From: Hyphomicrobiaceae bacterium | GTDB lineage: Bacteria > Pseudomonadota > Alphaproteobacteria > Rhizobiales > Hyphomicrobiaceae | NCBI GenBank assembly: GCA_025359185.1 | Contig: JANYHF010000011.1 | Coordinates: 1 to 64,000, forward strand | Reading direction: 5' to 3' | Length of the DNA stretch: 64,000 nt | Shown here: positions 16,077-28,759 of the stretch, piece after piece | How the letters are laid out: each line of letters begins with the position of its first letter | Position numbering within the stretch: position 1 is the stretch's first letter | Position numbers and translations under genes: made by a program | The notes under the pieces: generated by a model | What the model saw: only the letters and a program-made list of their open reading frames with translations | Database searches by the model: none | What the model was told of the DNA's origin: nothing

Positions 16077-16717
16077 GCAGCCGTCCGCGCGGGGGCACGC
16101 TGGACAGCTGGCTGCGGGCGGGTCACCTGCCTTACTTCCGTAATGCCCATGACCAGGGTCAACAACGCGCGGCCGCTGATGATGGCGAGCGCGACGGAAC
16201 TGAAGGCGATGACATTGAGGCTTGGCCAGTCAAAGCGGTCGCCAGCATGGAGGCTGTGCGCGGTCAGCGCGACCAGCGTCACAAAGGCGCTGATGAACTG
16301 CACGAGCGCCATGAAACCGGCCAACCGCAGATAGTTGCCGATCCGGTCAGGACGCGACAGCGCCGCCTGACGGATCAGGCGTGAGAAGCATAAGCACAGC
16401 GCCGCCGCCGCCAGCCCGGCGATGGCATAGGACGTCGCCCCGGTCAGCGCCAGCTTGGGGATGTGCAGTACGATGATGGCCAGGCTCATCCACAGCCAGT
16501 TGCAGCCGAGATAGGTGGCGTTGGTCGCCATCAGATTGAGTTGCTGAAGCGGCGTTGTAATCCGCCGCTCATGTTCGCGCAGCGCGAGCATCGAAAAATT
16601 CATGCTGATCAGCGCGCAGACAAAGGCCTGGAAGGCCAGCTTTTTGAGCATGGCGGTAACGACCAGCAGGCCAAGACCTATACCGATTGTCGCCAGCCAG
16701 ATGAAAATCGCTGCCAT
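16073..16717 (-). CDS. membrane protein of unknown family
   Basis: A 214-residue protein with about five hydrophobic segments (near residues 3-20, 24-42, 67-90, 100-115 and 135-155). I do not recognise a family. A charged stretch, ALREHERRITTPLQQLNL, separates helices 2 and 3. The ATG at 16717 has AGGGC seven bases upstream; a TTG at 16732 is possible. It lies 49 bases downstream of the epimerase gene on the same strand and may end the nucleotide-sugar operon, which would fit a polysaccharide-related membrane role, but nothing in the sequence proves this. Confidence 0.7.
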   Translation of the reverse strand: MAAIFIWLATIGIGLGLLVVTAMLKKLAFQAFVCALISMNFSMLALREHERRITTPLQQLNLMATNATYLGCNWLWMSLAIIVLHIPKLALTGATSYAIAGLAAAALCLCFSRLIRQAALSRPDRIGNYLRLAGFMALVQFISAFVTLVALTAHSLHAGDRFDWPSLNVIAFSSVALAIISGRALLTLVMGITEVRQVTRPQPAVQRAPARTAA

Positions 16718-16765
16718 GCGCGCGCCCTGCAACCGCCGGGGACGATACCCAATAGCCGATAATAC

Positions 16766-17773
16766 TCACAAACCGTAAAAATTCCGGTACCACGCCACAA
16801 AACGGCGCACACCCTCTTCAATAGGCGTGTTCGGACGAAACCCCACGGCGGCAGCGAGGCTGTCGACATCGGCGTAGGTCTTCTCGACATCGCCAGGTTG
16901 CAGCGGCAAGAGTTTTTTCACCGCCGTACGGCCAAGCGCCTGTTCCAGGCAGGCAATAAAGTAGAGCAACTCGACCGGTTGGTTGTTGCCAATGTTGTAA
17001 AGCCGGTAGGGCGCGGACGACGTGTTCGGCTTAGGATGCAAGGGATCAAAAGCGGCGTCCGGCACCGCTGCCTGATCGAGCGTGCGCACGACGCCCGCAA
17101 CGATATCGTCGATATAGGTGAAATCGCGCGCGTGAAAACCGTTGTTGTAGACGTCGATGGGTTCGCCCGCGAGAATCTTCTTGGTAAATAAGAACAGCGA
17201 CATATCGGGCCGTCCCCAGGGGCCATAGACCGTGAAGAAGCGCATGCCCGTTACCGGCAGGTGGTAGAGATGGGCATAGGCATGGGCCATCATCTCATTG
17301 GCTTTTTTGCTGGCAGCATAAAGGCTTAAGGGGTGGTCGGCGCCTTGGGTTTCGGCAAACGGCATGGCGGCGTTGGAACCGTAGACCGAGCTGCTGGACG
17401 CGAACACCAGATGTTCTACACCGTTGCGGCGGCAGCCTTCTAGGATGTTGGCGAAGCCAACCAGATTGGCATCGATGTAGGCCGCCGGGTTTTCCGCGCC
17501 GTAGCGGACCCCGGCCTGCGCTGCCAGATGCACGACACGCTGGGGTTTTTCGCGCGCAAACAACTGCGCCATCAAGGCCCGGCCGGAAATGTCGATGCGT
17601 ACAAAGCGGAAGCCGGGCTGGTCTACGAGCTCGGCCAAACGCGCTTGCTTGAGCGTGACATCATAATAGTCATTCATATTGTCGATGCCGACAACCTCGT
17701 CGCCGCGCTTGAGCAGCGCCAGCGCTGTATGCATCCCAATAAAGCCAGCCGCGCCTGTCACAAGAATTTTCAT
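16766..17773 (-). CDS. NAD-dependent nucleotide-sugar epimerase (UDP-glucuronate 4-epimerase-like)
   Basis: A 335-residue extended short-chain dehydrogenase. GAAGFIGMH is the NAD motif at residues 7-15; catalytic SSSSVYG and YAASKKANE give the Ser, Tyr and Lys. The segment DNMNDYYDVTLKQARL is typical of the UDP-glucuronate 4-epimerase (LpsL/Cap1J) branch, which makes UDP-galacturonate for surface polysaccharide. It follows the nucleotide-sugar dehydrogenase gene by 27 bases on the same strand, so the two likely act in sequence. Confidence 0.88.
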   Translation of the reverse strand: MKILVTGAAGFIGMHTALALLKRGDEVVGIDNMNDYYDVTLKQARLAELVDQPGFRFVRIDISGRALMAQLFAREKPQRVVHLAAQAGVRYGAENPAAYIDANLVGFANILEGCRRNGVEHLVFASSSSVYGSNAAMPFAETQGADHPLSLYAASKKANEMMAHAYAHLYHLPVTGMRFFTVYGPWGRPDMSLFLFTKKILAGEPIDVYNNGFHARDFTYIDDIVAGVVRTLDQAAVPDAAFDPLHPKPNTSSAPYRLYNIGNNQPVELLYFIACLEQALGRTAVKKLLPLQPGDVEKTYADVDSLAAAVGFRPNTPIEEGVRRFVAWYRNFYGL

Positions 17774-17800
17774 GCGGCGGCGTTCCCGTTTGTAAAGCAG

Positions 17801-19090
<1,290 letters not shown>

Positions 19091-19187
19091 CGCGCGTCCA
19101 CGGGTGAAGAGTCAGTTGCGATTGGTCTGATAGCATCCGCTTTGCCTGCAAACCAGCCGTTCATCCCGCCCGCGCCACCGCACGCAA

Positions 19188-19216
19188 TTGACCGGCGCTC
19201 CGCCCGCCGGTATACG
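19188..19216 (+). promoter_or_regulatory. sigma-70 promoter of rpsT
   Basis: TTGACC (19188-19193), exactly 17 bases, TATACG (19211-19216). It would give rpsT a leader of about 140 bases. Confidence 0.65.
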
Positions 19217-19362
19217 GTGTCGCACTCACGCGGGCGCGTCTTGTTTGCTCGTCCGCGAAGGTTGCTGGCCTGGTGTCTACACCGGCCAACCACCCAACAT
19301 CATCATCACCTCTGCGCGCCGGCCCTGCCGGGCGGCCGCCGTCACACTCTCTGGAGACCTTA

Positions 19363-19629
19363 ATGGCCAATACCAAGTCGGCACAAAAAGCAGCCCGCCG
19401 CACTGTCAAACGCACTGCCATCAACAAGACGCGCCGCTCCGCCATGCGGACCGAAGTGCGCAAAGTCGAAGATGCCATCACGTCGGGCGATGCCGTGAAG
19501 GCTGCTGCGGCGTTGAAAGCGGCTGAGCCAAAACTGGCCCGTACGGCCCAAAAAGGCTTGATCCACAAAAACACCGCCGCCCGCAAAGTCTCCCGTTTGA
19601 CGGCTCGCGTAAAAAAATTGGCGAAATAA
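19363..19629 (+). CDS. rpsT: 30S ribosomal protein S20
   Basis: An 88-residue basic protein starting [18 protein letters not shown], typical of S20, which binds 16S rRNA early in small-subunit assembly. GGAGA precedes the ATG by six bases. The frame is open 30 codons upstream, but that part is not S20-like. Its place immediately before the origin region and dnaA is the usual arrangement in many alphaproteobacteria. Confidence 0.97.
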   Translation: MANTKSAQKAARRTVKRTAINKTRRSAMRTEVRKVEDAITSGDAVKAAAALKAAEPKLARTAQKGLIHKNTAARKVSRLTARVKKLAK

Positions 19630-19704
19630 ATTGTTTATCGCACGATTTTCGGCCTCGTCATGAAACTGTTGCAGTCAGGTCACGGTTGCTGGATGCAGAA
19701 ACCC

Positions 19705-19790
19705 GACTCTGGGCCATACAGAGCAAATCTGAATCGCCCCAGAGTCAACGACTTGGCACCCTTTGAGCAGCTTGGATGCCCTTCGGAGTC
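19705..19790. promoter_or_regulatory. cluster of four GANTC (CcrM) methylation sites
   Basis: GACTC at 19705, GAATC at 19731, GAGTC at 19742 and GAGTC at 19786 fall within 86 bases between rpsT and the DnaA-box region. GANTC is the target of the cell-cycle methylase CcrM in alphaproteobacteria, so this may mark replication state near the origin. Confidence 0.45.
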
Positions 19791-19865
19791 AGAGTGGCCG
19801 AAGGGTTAACGGCAAGCAAAAAGCGTTGCTGCTGGGGGCCAGCCAGGTGCGAACCCTGGTGCCAA
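19753..19865 (+). ncRNA. candidate structured RNA with tRNA-like arms
   Basis: A closing stem TTGGCA (19753-19758) / TGCCAA (19860-19865) encloses a hairpin CCCTTCGG / CCGAAGGG (19779-19786, 19798-19805), AGCAA / TTGCT, GCTGG / CCAGC and CCAGG-TGCGAAC-CCTGG. The last four arms can also be drawn as D-arm (GCCG..CGGC), anticodon-like arm, long variable arm and T-arm of a class II tRNA, but the acceptor pairing is displaced by about 35 bases and the anticodon loop is not normal. It could be a tRNA relic, an sRNA or part of the origin fold. Confidence 0.25.
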
Positions 19866-19879
19866 CCTCGGAAGCCAAA

Positions 19880-20210
19880 AAATCCCTATTCCACAGGATG
19901 TTATCCACTGGTTTTAGGTTTTTCCACAGGCGCTCCCCATCGACATTGTGACGATTTATGGACAGTCCGCTACACGTTGTGGGCGATTGCGTCCCCTCTG
20001 CTGCAGTGCTAGATCCACTGCAGCGGGGCAGTGAGCCCAACGGCAGTTTTTTTGGACGGCATCTTTCCTGTAGGGCCCCTGTCTCATCCACAGGGTTGGA
20101 GAGATCGAAAGCCAGCTGCCGATCGACGGTTTTGCTGTGGCGTGCGTGGCCCTTAGGGGTCTCACCAGCAGAGCCATTTGTGTGCGTGTGACTTGTGGAT
20201 CCCGGATCCG
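19880..20210. other. probable replication origin (oriC)
   Basis: DnaA-box-like 9-mers cluster here: TATTCCACA (19887), TTATCCACT (19901), TTTTCCACA (19920), TCATCCACA (20084), and the reverse-oriented TGTGGATCC (20194). Three have one mismatch to TTATCCACA. The stretch GGTTTTAGGTTTTTCC is among the more AT-rich pieces. The position between rpsT and dnaA is the common place for oriC in Hyphomicrobiales. Box quality is moderate and the unwinding element is not sharply defined. Confidence 0.55.
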
Positions 20211-20687
20211 AAGTTTGCACGTTGGGGTCATGAGTTGAATTTTCGGAGACGTTGAGTGTGCAAAGTCATGTGTCCGGCGTGGATTACTCCGCGCCCTTTG
20301 CGAATCTGTCTGTAATCCCAGACCGGCCGCAAAATTTGCCTGCCGCCCATCGTGGCGCAGACGCAAGCCCTTCCGCTCCCTTACAGGCTGCGGGAGCATG
20401 GATTTTAGTGAAGACGCTATTTGGGACCGCCCCGGCGGATGCCGGGACGGATCGTTTCCAGTTCAGCAATGGCTTATCGGGGTTCAACGCCCCGGTTGGT
20501 AGCCTTCAGTAGCCTAGTTTCCAGTGAGGTTGCGTATCCGGCGGTCTTTGTAAACTTGGCCCCGGAGTTGAGGCAATTTATTCAGTATTCGGAGTAACCA
20601 GGTGAGGCTGCCAGGACGGGCAGCTTCATAAAGGGCCTGTCGCTTCGATCTTTGGGTGGCCGTCTGAAAATCTGTGGGGAGTGGACG
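20211..20687 (+). other. dnaA leader region without a convincing gene
   Basis: About 480 bases with no supported gene. An 86-codon open frame (20252-20512) lacks a ribosome site and resembles no family. Two GC-rich hairpins occur (CCGCCCCGGC..GCCGGGACGG at 20427-20450 and CGGGG..CCCCG around 20478-20494), neither followed by a T-run. The dnaA promoter must lie here or in oriC, but no clear -35/-10 pair was found. Confidence 0.5.
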
Positions 20688-22157
20688 ATGAGCGAGATGC
20701 ATCACGACGGGGGCAAAGCTGCCCTAGACGGACGCTGGGACCGGGTGAGAACACGTCTGCGAAGTATGCTCGGAGATGACGTCTATCAAAGCTGGTTCGC
20801 ACGGGTCGAAGCGGCATCACTGGATGCGGGCACCGTAAACCTAACGGTACCAACGCCGTTTTTGAAGACCTGGATTCAGAGCCACTACGCCGAGATGCTG
20901 AAGGATTGCGCGATCTCCGAGATCGATGGTGCGGAGCGTATCTCGCTGACTGTGCGCCAGATGGGTCGCCCTGTCCGCCAGGACAGTGCCGATGCACAGG
21001 CCGTGTCCCTGTCCACCGATTCGGGACGCAGGCCGATGCCCCGGATCGGGCAGATCGAATCCGCCGTTGGTGGTAGTGACGCTGCGTTCAACGCCGACGC
21101 CAACGGCAGCCAAGGCTCGCCGCTCGACAAGCGCGCCACCTTTGACACGTTCGTTGTCGGCGCACCGAACCGGCTCGCCCAGGCTGCCGCCAAGCAGGTC
21201 GCCGAAACCGTTCTCGACAAGCCGCTCCGCTTCAATCCGCTCTTCATCCACTCGCCTGTCGGCCTTGGCAAAACTCATCTTCTCCAGGCCATCGCCTGGG
21301 AAGTGAAGCGTCAGGCGTCGAATGCGCAGGTTGTCTATTACACGGCCGAGCGTTTCCGCTGGAAGTTTGTGGAAGCACTGCGCAAGGACACATCGATGTC
21401 CTTCAAGGAGCGCATCCGTGGCATCGATGTCTTGCTGCTCGATGATCTCGAATTCCTGCAGGGCGACCGCACGTCGGAAGAGTTCGACCATACGGTCAAT
21501 GCTCTGCTCGACAGTGGCAAGCAGGTTGTCGTGGCTTCGGCCCGTGCGCCGGCGCAGATCGAATCGCTCGATCAGCGGATGCGCTCGCGGCTCTCGGGTG
21601 GTCTCGTCGTCGAGATCAGCCCGCTCGACTATGATTTGCGCTTGAAGATCCTCGAACGGCGCCTGGAAGAAAAGCGCGTTGGCGACCCGACCTTCCATAT
21701 TGGCCGCGATGTGCTCGAATTTCTGGCTGAACGCCTCACGGAAGGCGGACGTGAATTGGATGGCGCGATCACGCGGCTACAGGCCACCTGCCACTTTGGC
21801 GGCGCGCCCGTGACGCTCGAATCGGCCGAACACATCATCCGCGATCTGATGCGGGGCATTGAGCCGCGCCGTATCAAGGTCGAGGACATATTGCGCGTGG
21901 TGTCGAAGCATTTTGGCGTCAGCAAGAACGACATTCTCTCGCAGCGCCGCCACCGTTCGATCGTCTGGCCACGTCAGGTCGGGATGTTTCTGGCCAAGGC
22001 CATGACAGCCCGTTCGTTGCCGGAAATCGGCCGCCGCTTTGGCGGGCGTGATCACACGACCGTGCTACACGCGATCCGCAAGATCGATGGCGAACTGCAA
22101 GGCAACTCGCGCCTGCGGGCCGAAATTGAAGAACTCAAAAAAATGCTGGCGGGCTGA
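20688..22157 (+). CDS. dnaA: chromosomal replication initiator protein DnaA
   Basis: A 489-residue DnaA: N-terminal domain I (WDRVRTRLRSMLGDDVYQSWF), a variable linker, AAA+ domain III, and domain IV with the DnaA signature GGRDHTTVLHAIRKI that reads the 9-mer box. The P-loop is SPVGLGKTH, with Ser-Pro in place of the Gly-Gly common in E. coli and B. subtilis; Walker B is VLLLDDLEFL. The ATG at 20688 has GGGGAG eight bases upstream; TTG at 20652 in frame is unlikely. A strong hairpin terminator follows at 22383. Confidence 0.97.
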   Translation: MSEMHHDGGKAALDGRWDRVRTRLRSMLGDDVYQSWFARVEAASLDAGTVNLTVPTPFLKTWIQSHYAEMLKDCAISEIDGAERISLTVRQMGRPVRQDSADAQAVSLSTDSGRRPMPRIGQIESAVGGSDAAFNADANGSQGSPLDKRATFDTFVVGAPNRLAQAAAKQVAETVLDKPLRFNPLFIHSPVGLGKTHLLQAIAWEVKRQASNAQVVYYTAERFRWKFVEALRKDTSMSFKERIRGIDVLLLDDLEFLQGDRTSEEFDHTVNALLDSGKQVVVASARAPAQIESLDQRMRSRLSGGLVVEISPLDYDLRLKILERRLEEKRVGDPTFHIGRDVLEFLAERLTEGGRELDGAITRLQATCHFGGAPVTLESAEHIIRDLMRGIEPRRIKVEDILRVVSKHFGVSKNDILSQRRHRSIVWPRQVGMFLAKAMTARSLPEIGRRFGGRDHTTVLHAIRKIDGELQGNSRLRAEIEELKKMLAG

Positions 22158-22382
22158 TCGCCTGCCACAACACGAGGTTTCGCGTTTAGCGGGGCCTGAT
22201 CCGCCGATACCAACTTTGGCTGGTTCAACGCGCCAATGAGAGGGACTGAAGGGTCCCGGCGTCACACCGTTCGTGTTTGGCGCCCAAGTGTTGCGGATTG
22301 GGGATACGGGGGCACCGTTTCCATGCCACTTTGAGGGCAAGGCCTTCGGGCATTGAAGTTGTGTGGTGCGGGTGTCCCATTG

Positions 22383-22421
22383 GGACCGGCGCAGGCTGAT
22401 CAGCCTCGCTGGTCCTTTTTT
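22383..22421 (+). terminator. intrinsic terminator after dnaA
   Basis: A long imperfect stem, outer arms GGACC (22383-22387) and GGTCC (22411-22415) around the perfect AGGCTGATCAGCCT core, is followed directly by TTTTTT. It separates dnaA from dnaN. The remaining bases of this 426-base gap hold no supported gene. Confidence 0.85.
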
Positions 22422-22483
22422 ATGGTTATGCGCAAATGGCACCGGCGGACCTGCGAAACTCATGACCCAAAGGCCCTTGCCGC

Positions 22484-22512
22484 TTGGACATGCGAGGCTG
22501 GCCTGCTAAATG
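22484..22512 (+). promoter_or_regulatory. candidate promoter of dnaN
   Basis: TTGGAC (22484-22489), 17-base spacer, TAAATG (22507-22512), located after the dnaA terminator and 71 bases before the dnaN ATG. Confidence 0.45.
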
Positions 22513-22583
22513 AGACTGCAACGCAGCGGCCGGTCTGACTGCCGCGCCAGCACTGACAATCCGGCCATCTTCGAGGGTTACGT

Positions 22584-23702
22584 ATGCGACTGCTGATCGA
22601 ACGAAGCGAATTGTTCCGGGCTCTGTCGCATGTGGCCAGCGTCGTCGAGCGCCGGACCACCATTCCGATTCTCTCGAACGTGCTCGTGCGGGCAGACGAC
22701 GGCCACGTCTCGTTCAAAGGCACTGACCTTGAGCGCGAGGTGATCGAGACCGTCCCCGCCGACGTGACGCAGTCTGGCGCCGTCACCATCCAGGCCCATC
22801 TGCTGCACGACATCGTTCGCAAGCTAGCCGATGGGTCGCAGATCACGCTCGATGGCGCGGGTGGCGGTGAGCGGCTTACGCTCACCTGCGGCCACGCCAA
22901 ATTCCAGCTGCCGGCGCTCGCGGCCGACGAATTTCCCGATATCGGCGCAGGTGAGATGCCGCACGAATTCGAGATCCCCGCCCACGAGCTGCGCCGGCTG
23001 ATCGAGAAGGCGCGCTTTGCCATTTCGACCGAGGAGACGCGCTACTACCTTAACGGCATCTATCTGCATACGACTGTTTCCGCTGGCAAGCCGGTCCTTC
23101 GTGCCGTCGCGACGGACGGCCACCGTCTGGCCCAGATTGAACAGCTGGCCCCGAACGGCGCCGAAGGTATGCCCGGCGTGATCGTGCCGCGTAAAACCGT
23201 CAACGAGGTGCACAAGCTGCTGGAAGGTTCGGACGAGGACGTGCGTGTTTCGCTGTCGGCGCAGCGCATCCAGTTCAAGACCGAGAAGGTGACGATGACA
23301 TCGAAGCTGATCGATGGGACGTTCCCGGATTATCAGCGCGTGATCCCGCAAGGCAACAACAAGATCATGAATGTCGGCAATGCCGAGTTCGCCAATGCGG
23401 TAGACAGGGTGGCGACGGTATCGACAGAACGTGGCCGGGCGGTGAAGCTCGCCATCGAACGCGACAAACTGATTCTCTCCGTCACCAACCCCGATGGCGG
23501 CAGCGCCACCGAAGAAATCCCCGTCGATTACGACGCCGACCGGCTGGAGATCGGGTTTAACGCGCGCTATCTGTTGGATATCGCTGGCCAATTGGAAAGC
23601 CCGACAGTGCGGTTTTTCCTCTCCGACGCCGGCTCCCCCACCACCGTCCGCGACGAAGGCGACGAAAACGCGCTATACGTTCTGATGCCGATGCGGGTGT
23701 GA
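22584..23702 (+). CDS. dnaN: DNA polymerase III sliding clamp (beta subunit)
   Basis: A 372-residue beta clamp that encircles DNA and tethers polymerase III. Three repeated clamp domains of about 120 residues are seen, with starts MRLLIERSELFRALSHVASVVERR and FEIPAHELRRLIEKARFAIS and the C-terminal YVLMPMRV, the usual clamp ending. It has its own promoter candidate after the dnaA terminator and is followed by a palindromic element and recF. Confidence 0.98.
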   Translation: MRLLIERSELFRALSHVASVVERRTTIPILSNVLVRADDGHVSFKGTDLEREVIETVPADVTQSGAVTIQAHLLHDIVRKLADGSQITLDGAGGGERLTLTCGHAKFQLPALAADEFPDIGAGEMPHEFEIPAHELRRLIEKARFAISTEETRYYLNGIYLHTTVSAGKPVLRAVATDGHRLAQIEQLAPNGAEGMPGVIVPRKTVNEVHKLLEGSDEDVRVSLSAQRIQFKTEKVTMTSKLIDGTFPDYQRVIPQGNNKIMNVGNAEFANAVDRVATVSTERGRAVKLAIERDKLILSVTNPDGGSATEEIPVDYDADRLEIGFNARYLLDIAGQLESPTVRFFLSDAGSPTTVRDEGDENALYVLMPMRV

Positions 23703-23712
23703 GTTTTCTGCT

Positions 23713-23741
23713 CCCTCTCCCCGTGAAGAACGGGGAGAGGG
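23713..23741. repeat. short intergenic palindrome between dnaN and recF
   Basis: Perfect 12-bp arms CCCTCTCCCCGT (23713-23724) and ACGGGGAGAGGG (23730-23741) with a 5-base loop. The same CCCTCTCCCC / GGGGAGAGGG core recurs in a larger palindrome at 51971-52078, so it is a dispersed repeat family of this genome. Confidence 0.65.
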
Positions 23742-23764
23742 GACGCAGGCCTTCTTGGATCTCA

Positions 23765-27479
<3,715 letters not shown>

Positions 27480-27521
27480 GGCGTGATACCGTCGAGCGAA
27501 TAGTCCGCCCATCATATTTTG

Positions 27522-27662
27522 TCGTCCCGGATGCGCTGCAGCATCCTACATGGGGCAGCGCGGATCCGGGATCGTGTTTGCGGCTCCTGCACCCGGCCGG
27601 TCAGCAAGGTCCCGTGTCTGCGGTGCATCGCAAAGAAGCGCTGCGCCGCGCACGGGATGACG
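27522..27662. repeat. compound palindromic interspersed repeat downstream of gyrB
   Basis: Two linked imperfect palindromes: GTCCCGGATGCGCTGC (27524) against GCAGCGCGGATCCGGGA (27555-27571), and TCCCGTG (27610-27616) against CACGGGA (27651-27657). The composition resembles the roughly 140-base intergenic repeats common in Hyphomicrobiales. No gene is seen in 27480-27757. Confidence 0.6.
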
Positions 27663-27680
27663 AACGGCCGAACCCGCCCT

Positions 27681-27719
27681 CAAAAATAAATCTGCCTACG
27701 GAGGGTTGCCCCGTAGGCA
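27681..27719 (-). terminator. intrinsic terminator of the three-repeat secreted protein gene
   Basis: On the minus strand a perfect 9-bp stem (TGCCTACGG 27693-27701 with CCGTAGGCA 27711-27719) is followed by GATTTATTTTTG, downstream of the stop at 27758. Confidence 0.7.
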
Positions 27720-27757
27720 AATTGCTATCATACGCACTGCGGCTCAGTCCGCCTCGC

Positions 27758-28534
27758 CTAGTTGGCGGCGGCCTTCAGCTTCTTGTTGCAGGCGCTCCAG
27801 TACTGGGGCCACTTCAGGCCGCCCGTGGTGTTGTCCTTTTTGGCGATCTGCCACATACCGCCGCACTCCTTGATGCGCTTGTCCATGGCGAGCTGGCCAG
27901 GGGTGCGGACCTTGCCGTTGGCGTCGACAGTCTTTGCATCAACGGCCTTGGCATCGACGGCCTTGGCGTCAGCTGTCGGCTCGGGCGGTGTCACGTCGTC
28001 CTTTGCCATCGTATCAACAGCCTTGGCGGGAACGACTGCGGGTGCAACCGTTGCAGCCTTGGTCTTGTCAGCGGCCGGCGCCATCTTGGCGAGGCAATCG
28101 GCAACGAAGTCCTTCTTCTTCTGCGTGCCCGTGGTGGCGGCTGCCTTGGCGTCCTTCCACTGCTTGCCGCATTCCTTCTTTTCCTTGGCCATCGGATCGG
28201 GCGTGGCTGCGGCCGTGTCGGTGGCGGCAGCGGCGGTCTTGGCCTTGGCGTCTGCCGCCTTCATGTCAGCGGCCTTCTTATCCGCAGCCTTGGTATCGGT
28301 AGCCTTGGTATCGGTGGCCTTTGCGTCCGTCGCGGCCGGGGCAGCCTTCAAGCAGCTCTTGAGGAAGTCCTGATAGGTACCAGCGTTGGCCTTGTTGGCG
28401 GCCTTGGCGTCGTTCCACTGCTTGTTGCAGTCGGCCATCGCACTGTTGGCGGCGGCAGCTGGAGTGGTGCCAAACACAATACCGGCAACGGCCATCGCCG
28501 CTGACAGTGACAGGGCAGTGTGCATCAGTTTCAT
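27758..28534 (-). CDS. secreted three-repeat Cys/Trp protein with Ala-Lys-Asp linkers
   Basis: A 258-residue exported protein with signal peptide MKLMHTALSLSAAMAVAGIVFG..AAAA. Three units of about 30 residues share one pattern, C-x3-W-x2-AK-x(13-18)-[FW]-x3-C: CNKQWNDAKAANK..FLKSC, CGKQWKDAKAAA..FVADC and CGGMWQIAKKDN..YWSAC. The linkers are low-complexity, built from DAKATDTKAAD-like steps. The cysteine pair in each unit could form a disulfide. I do not recognise a characterised family; resemblance to PsiF-type Cys repeats is weak. GAAGGG stands seven bases before the ATG, and a clear terminator follows. Confidence 0.75.
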   Translation of the reverse strand: MKLMHTALSLSAAMAVAGIVFGTTPAAAANSAMADCNKQWNDAKAANKANAGTYQDFLKSCLKAAPAATDAKATDTKATDTKAADKKAADMKAADAKAKTAAAATDTAAATPDPMAKEKKECGKQWKDAKAAATTGTQKKKDFVADCLAKMAPAADKTKAATVAPAVVPAKAVDTMAKDDVTPPEPTADAKAVDAKAVDAKTVDANGKVRTPGQLAMDKRIKECGGMWQIAKKDNTTGGLKWPQYWSACNKKLKAAAN

Positions 28535-28759
28535 GGCAGACCCTTCTTTAAGTCTAGAGACGACAGCCGCCGGGTGCAGATGACCACCACGATCGCCCGT
28601 ACACAGGACGGCAATTTGGTGCGTGTTCTGATCTATACAAGTCACAAACTGTTGTCTGCAGCTTTACACTTTGGTAAGCGGCAGAAATAGGGCAATTTTA
28701 CAGTCCTGCCCGCGTTGTTGCCGCAGCATTCCGGTCATGCCACGAGCCAGAGGGTGCAA

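Noticed and set aside
19753-19865. a functional tRNA-Ser/Leu gene
   Set aside because: T-, variable and D-arm-like stems exist, but the acceptor halves do not pair at normal distance and no proper anticodon loop is present; kept only as a low-confidence structured element.
20252-20512. 86-codon frame between oriC and dnaA
   Set aside because: It has no ribosome site, no family resemblance and lies in the dnaA leader.
27522-27662. CRISPR-like repeats after gyrB
   Set aside because: The repeats are inverted, not direct with spacers; they are intergenic palindromes.
28628-28655. a fifth ECF-type promoter (TGATCT upstream of the three-repeat protein region)
   Set aside because: At 16 bases spacing the downstream box is GTTGTC, not CGTTT, and the orientation points away from the gene.
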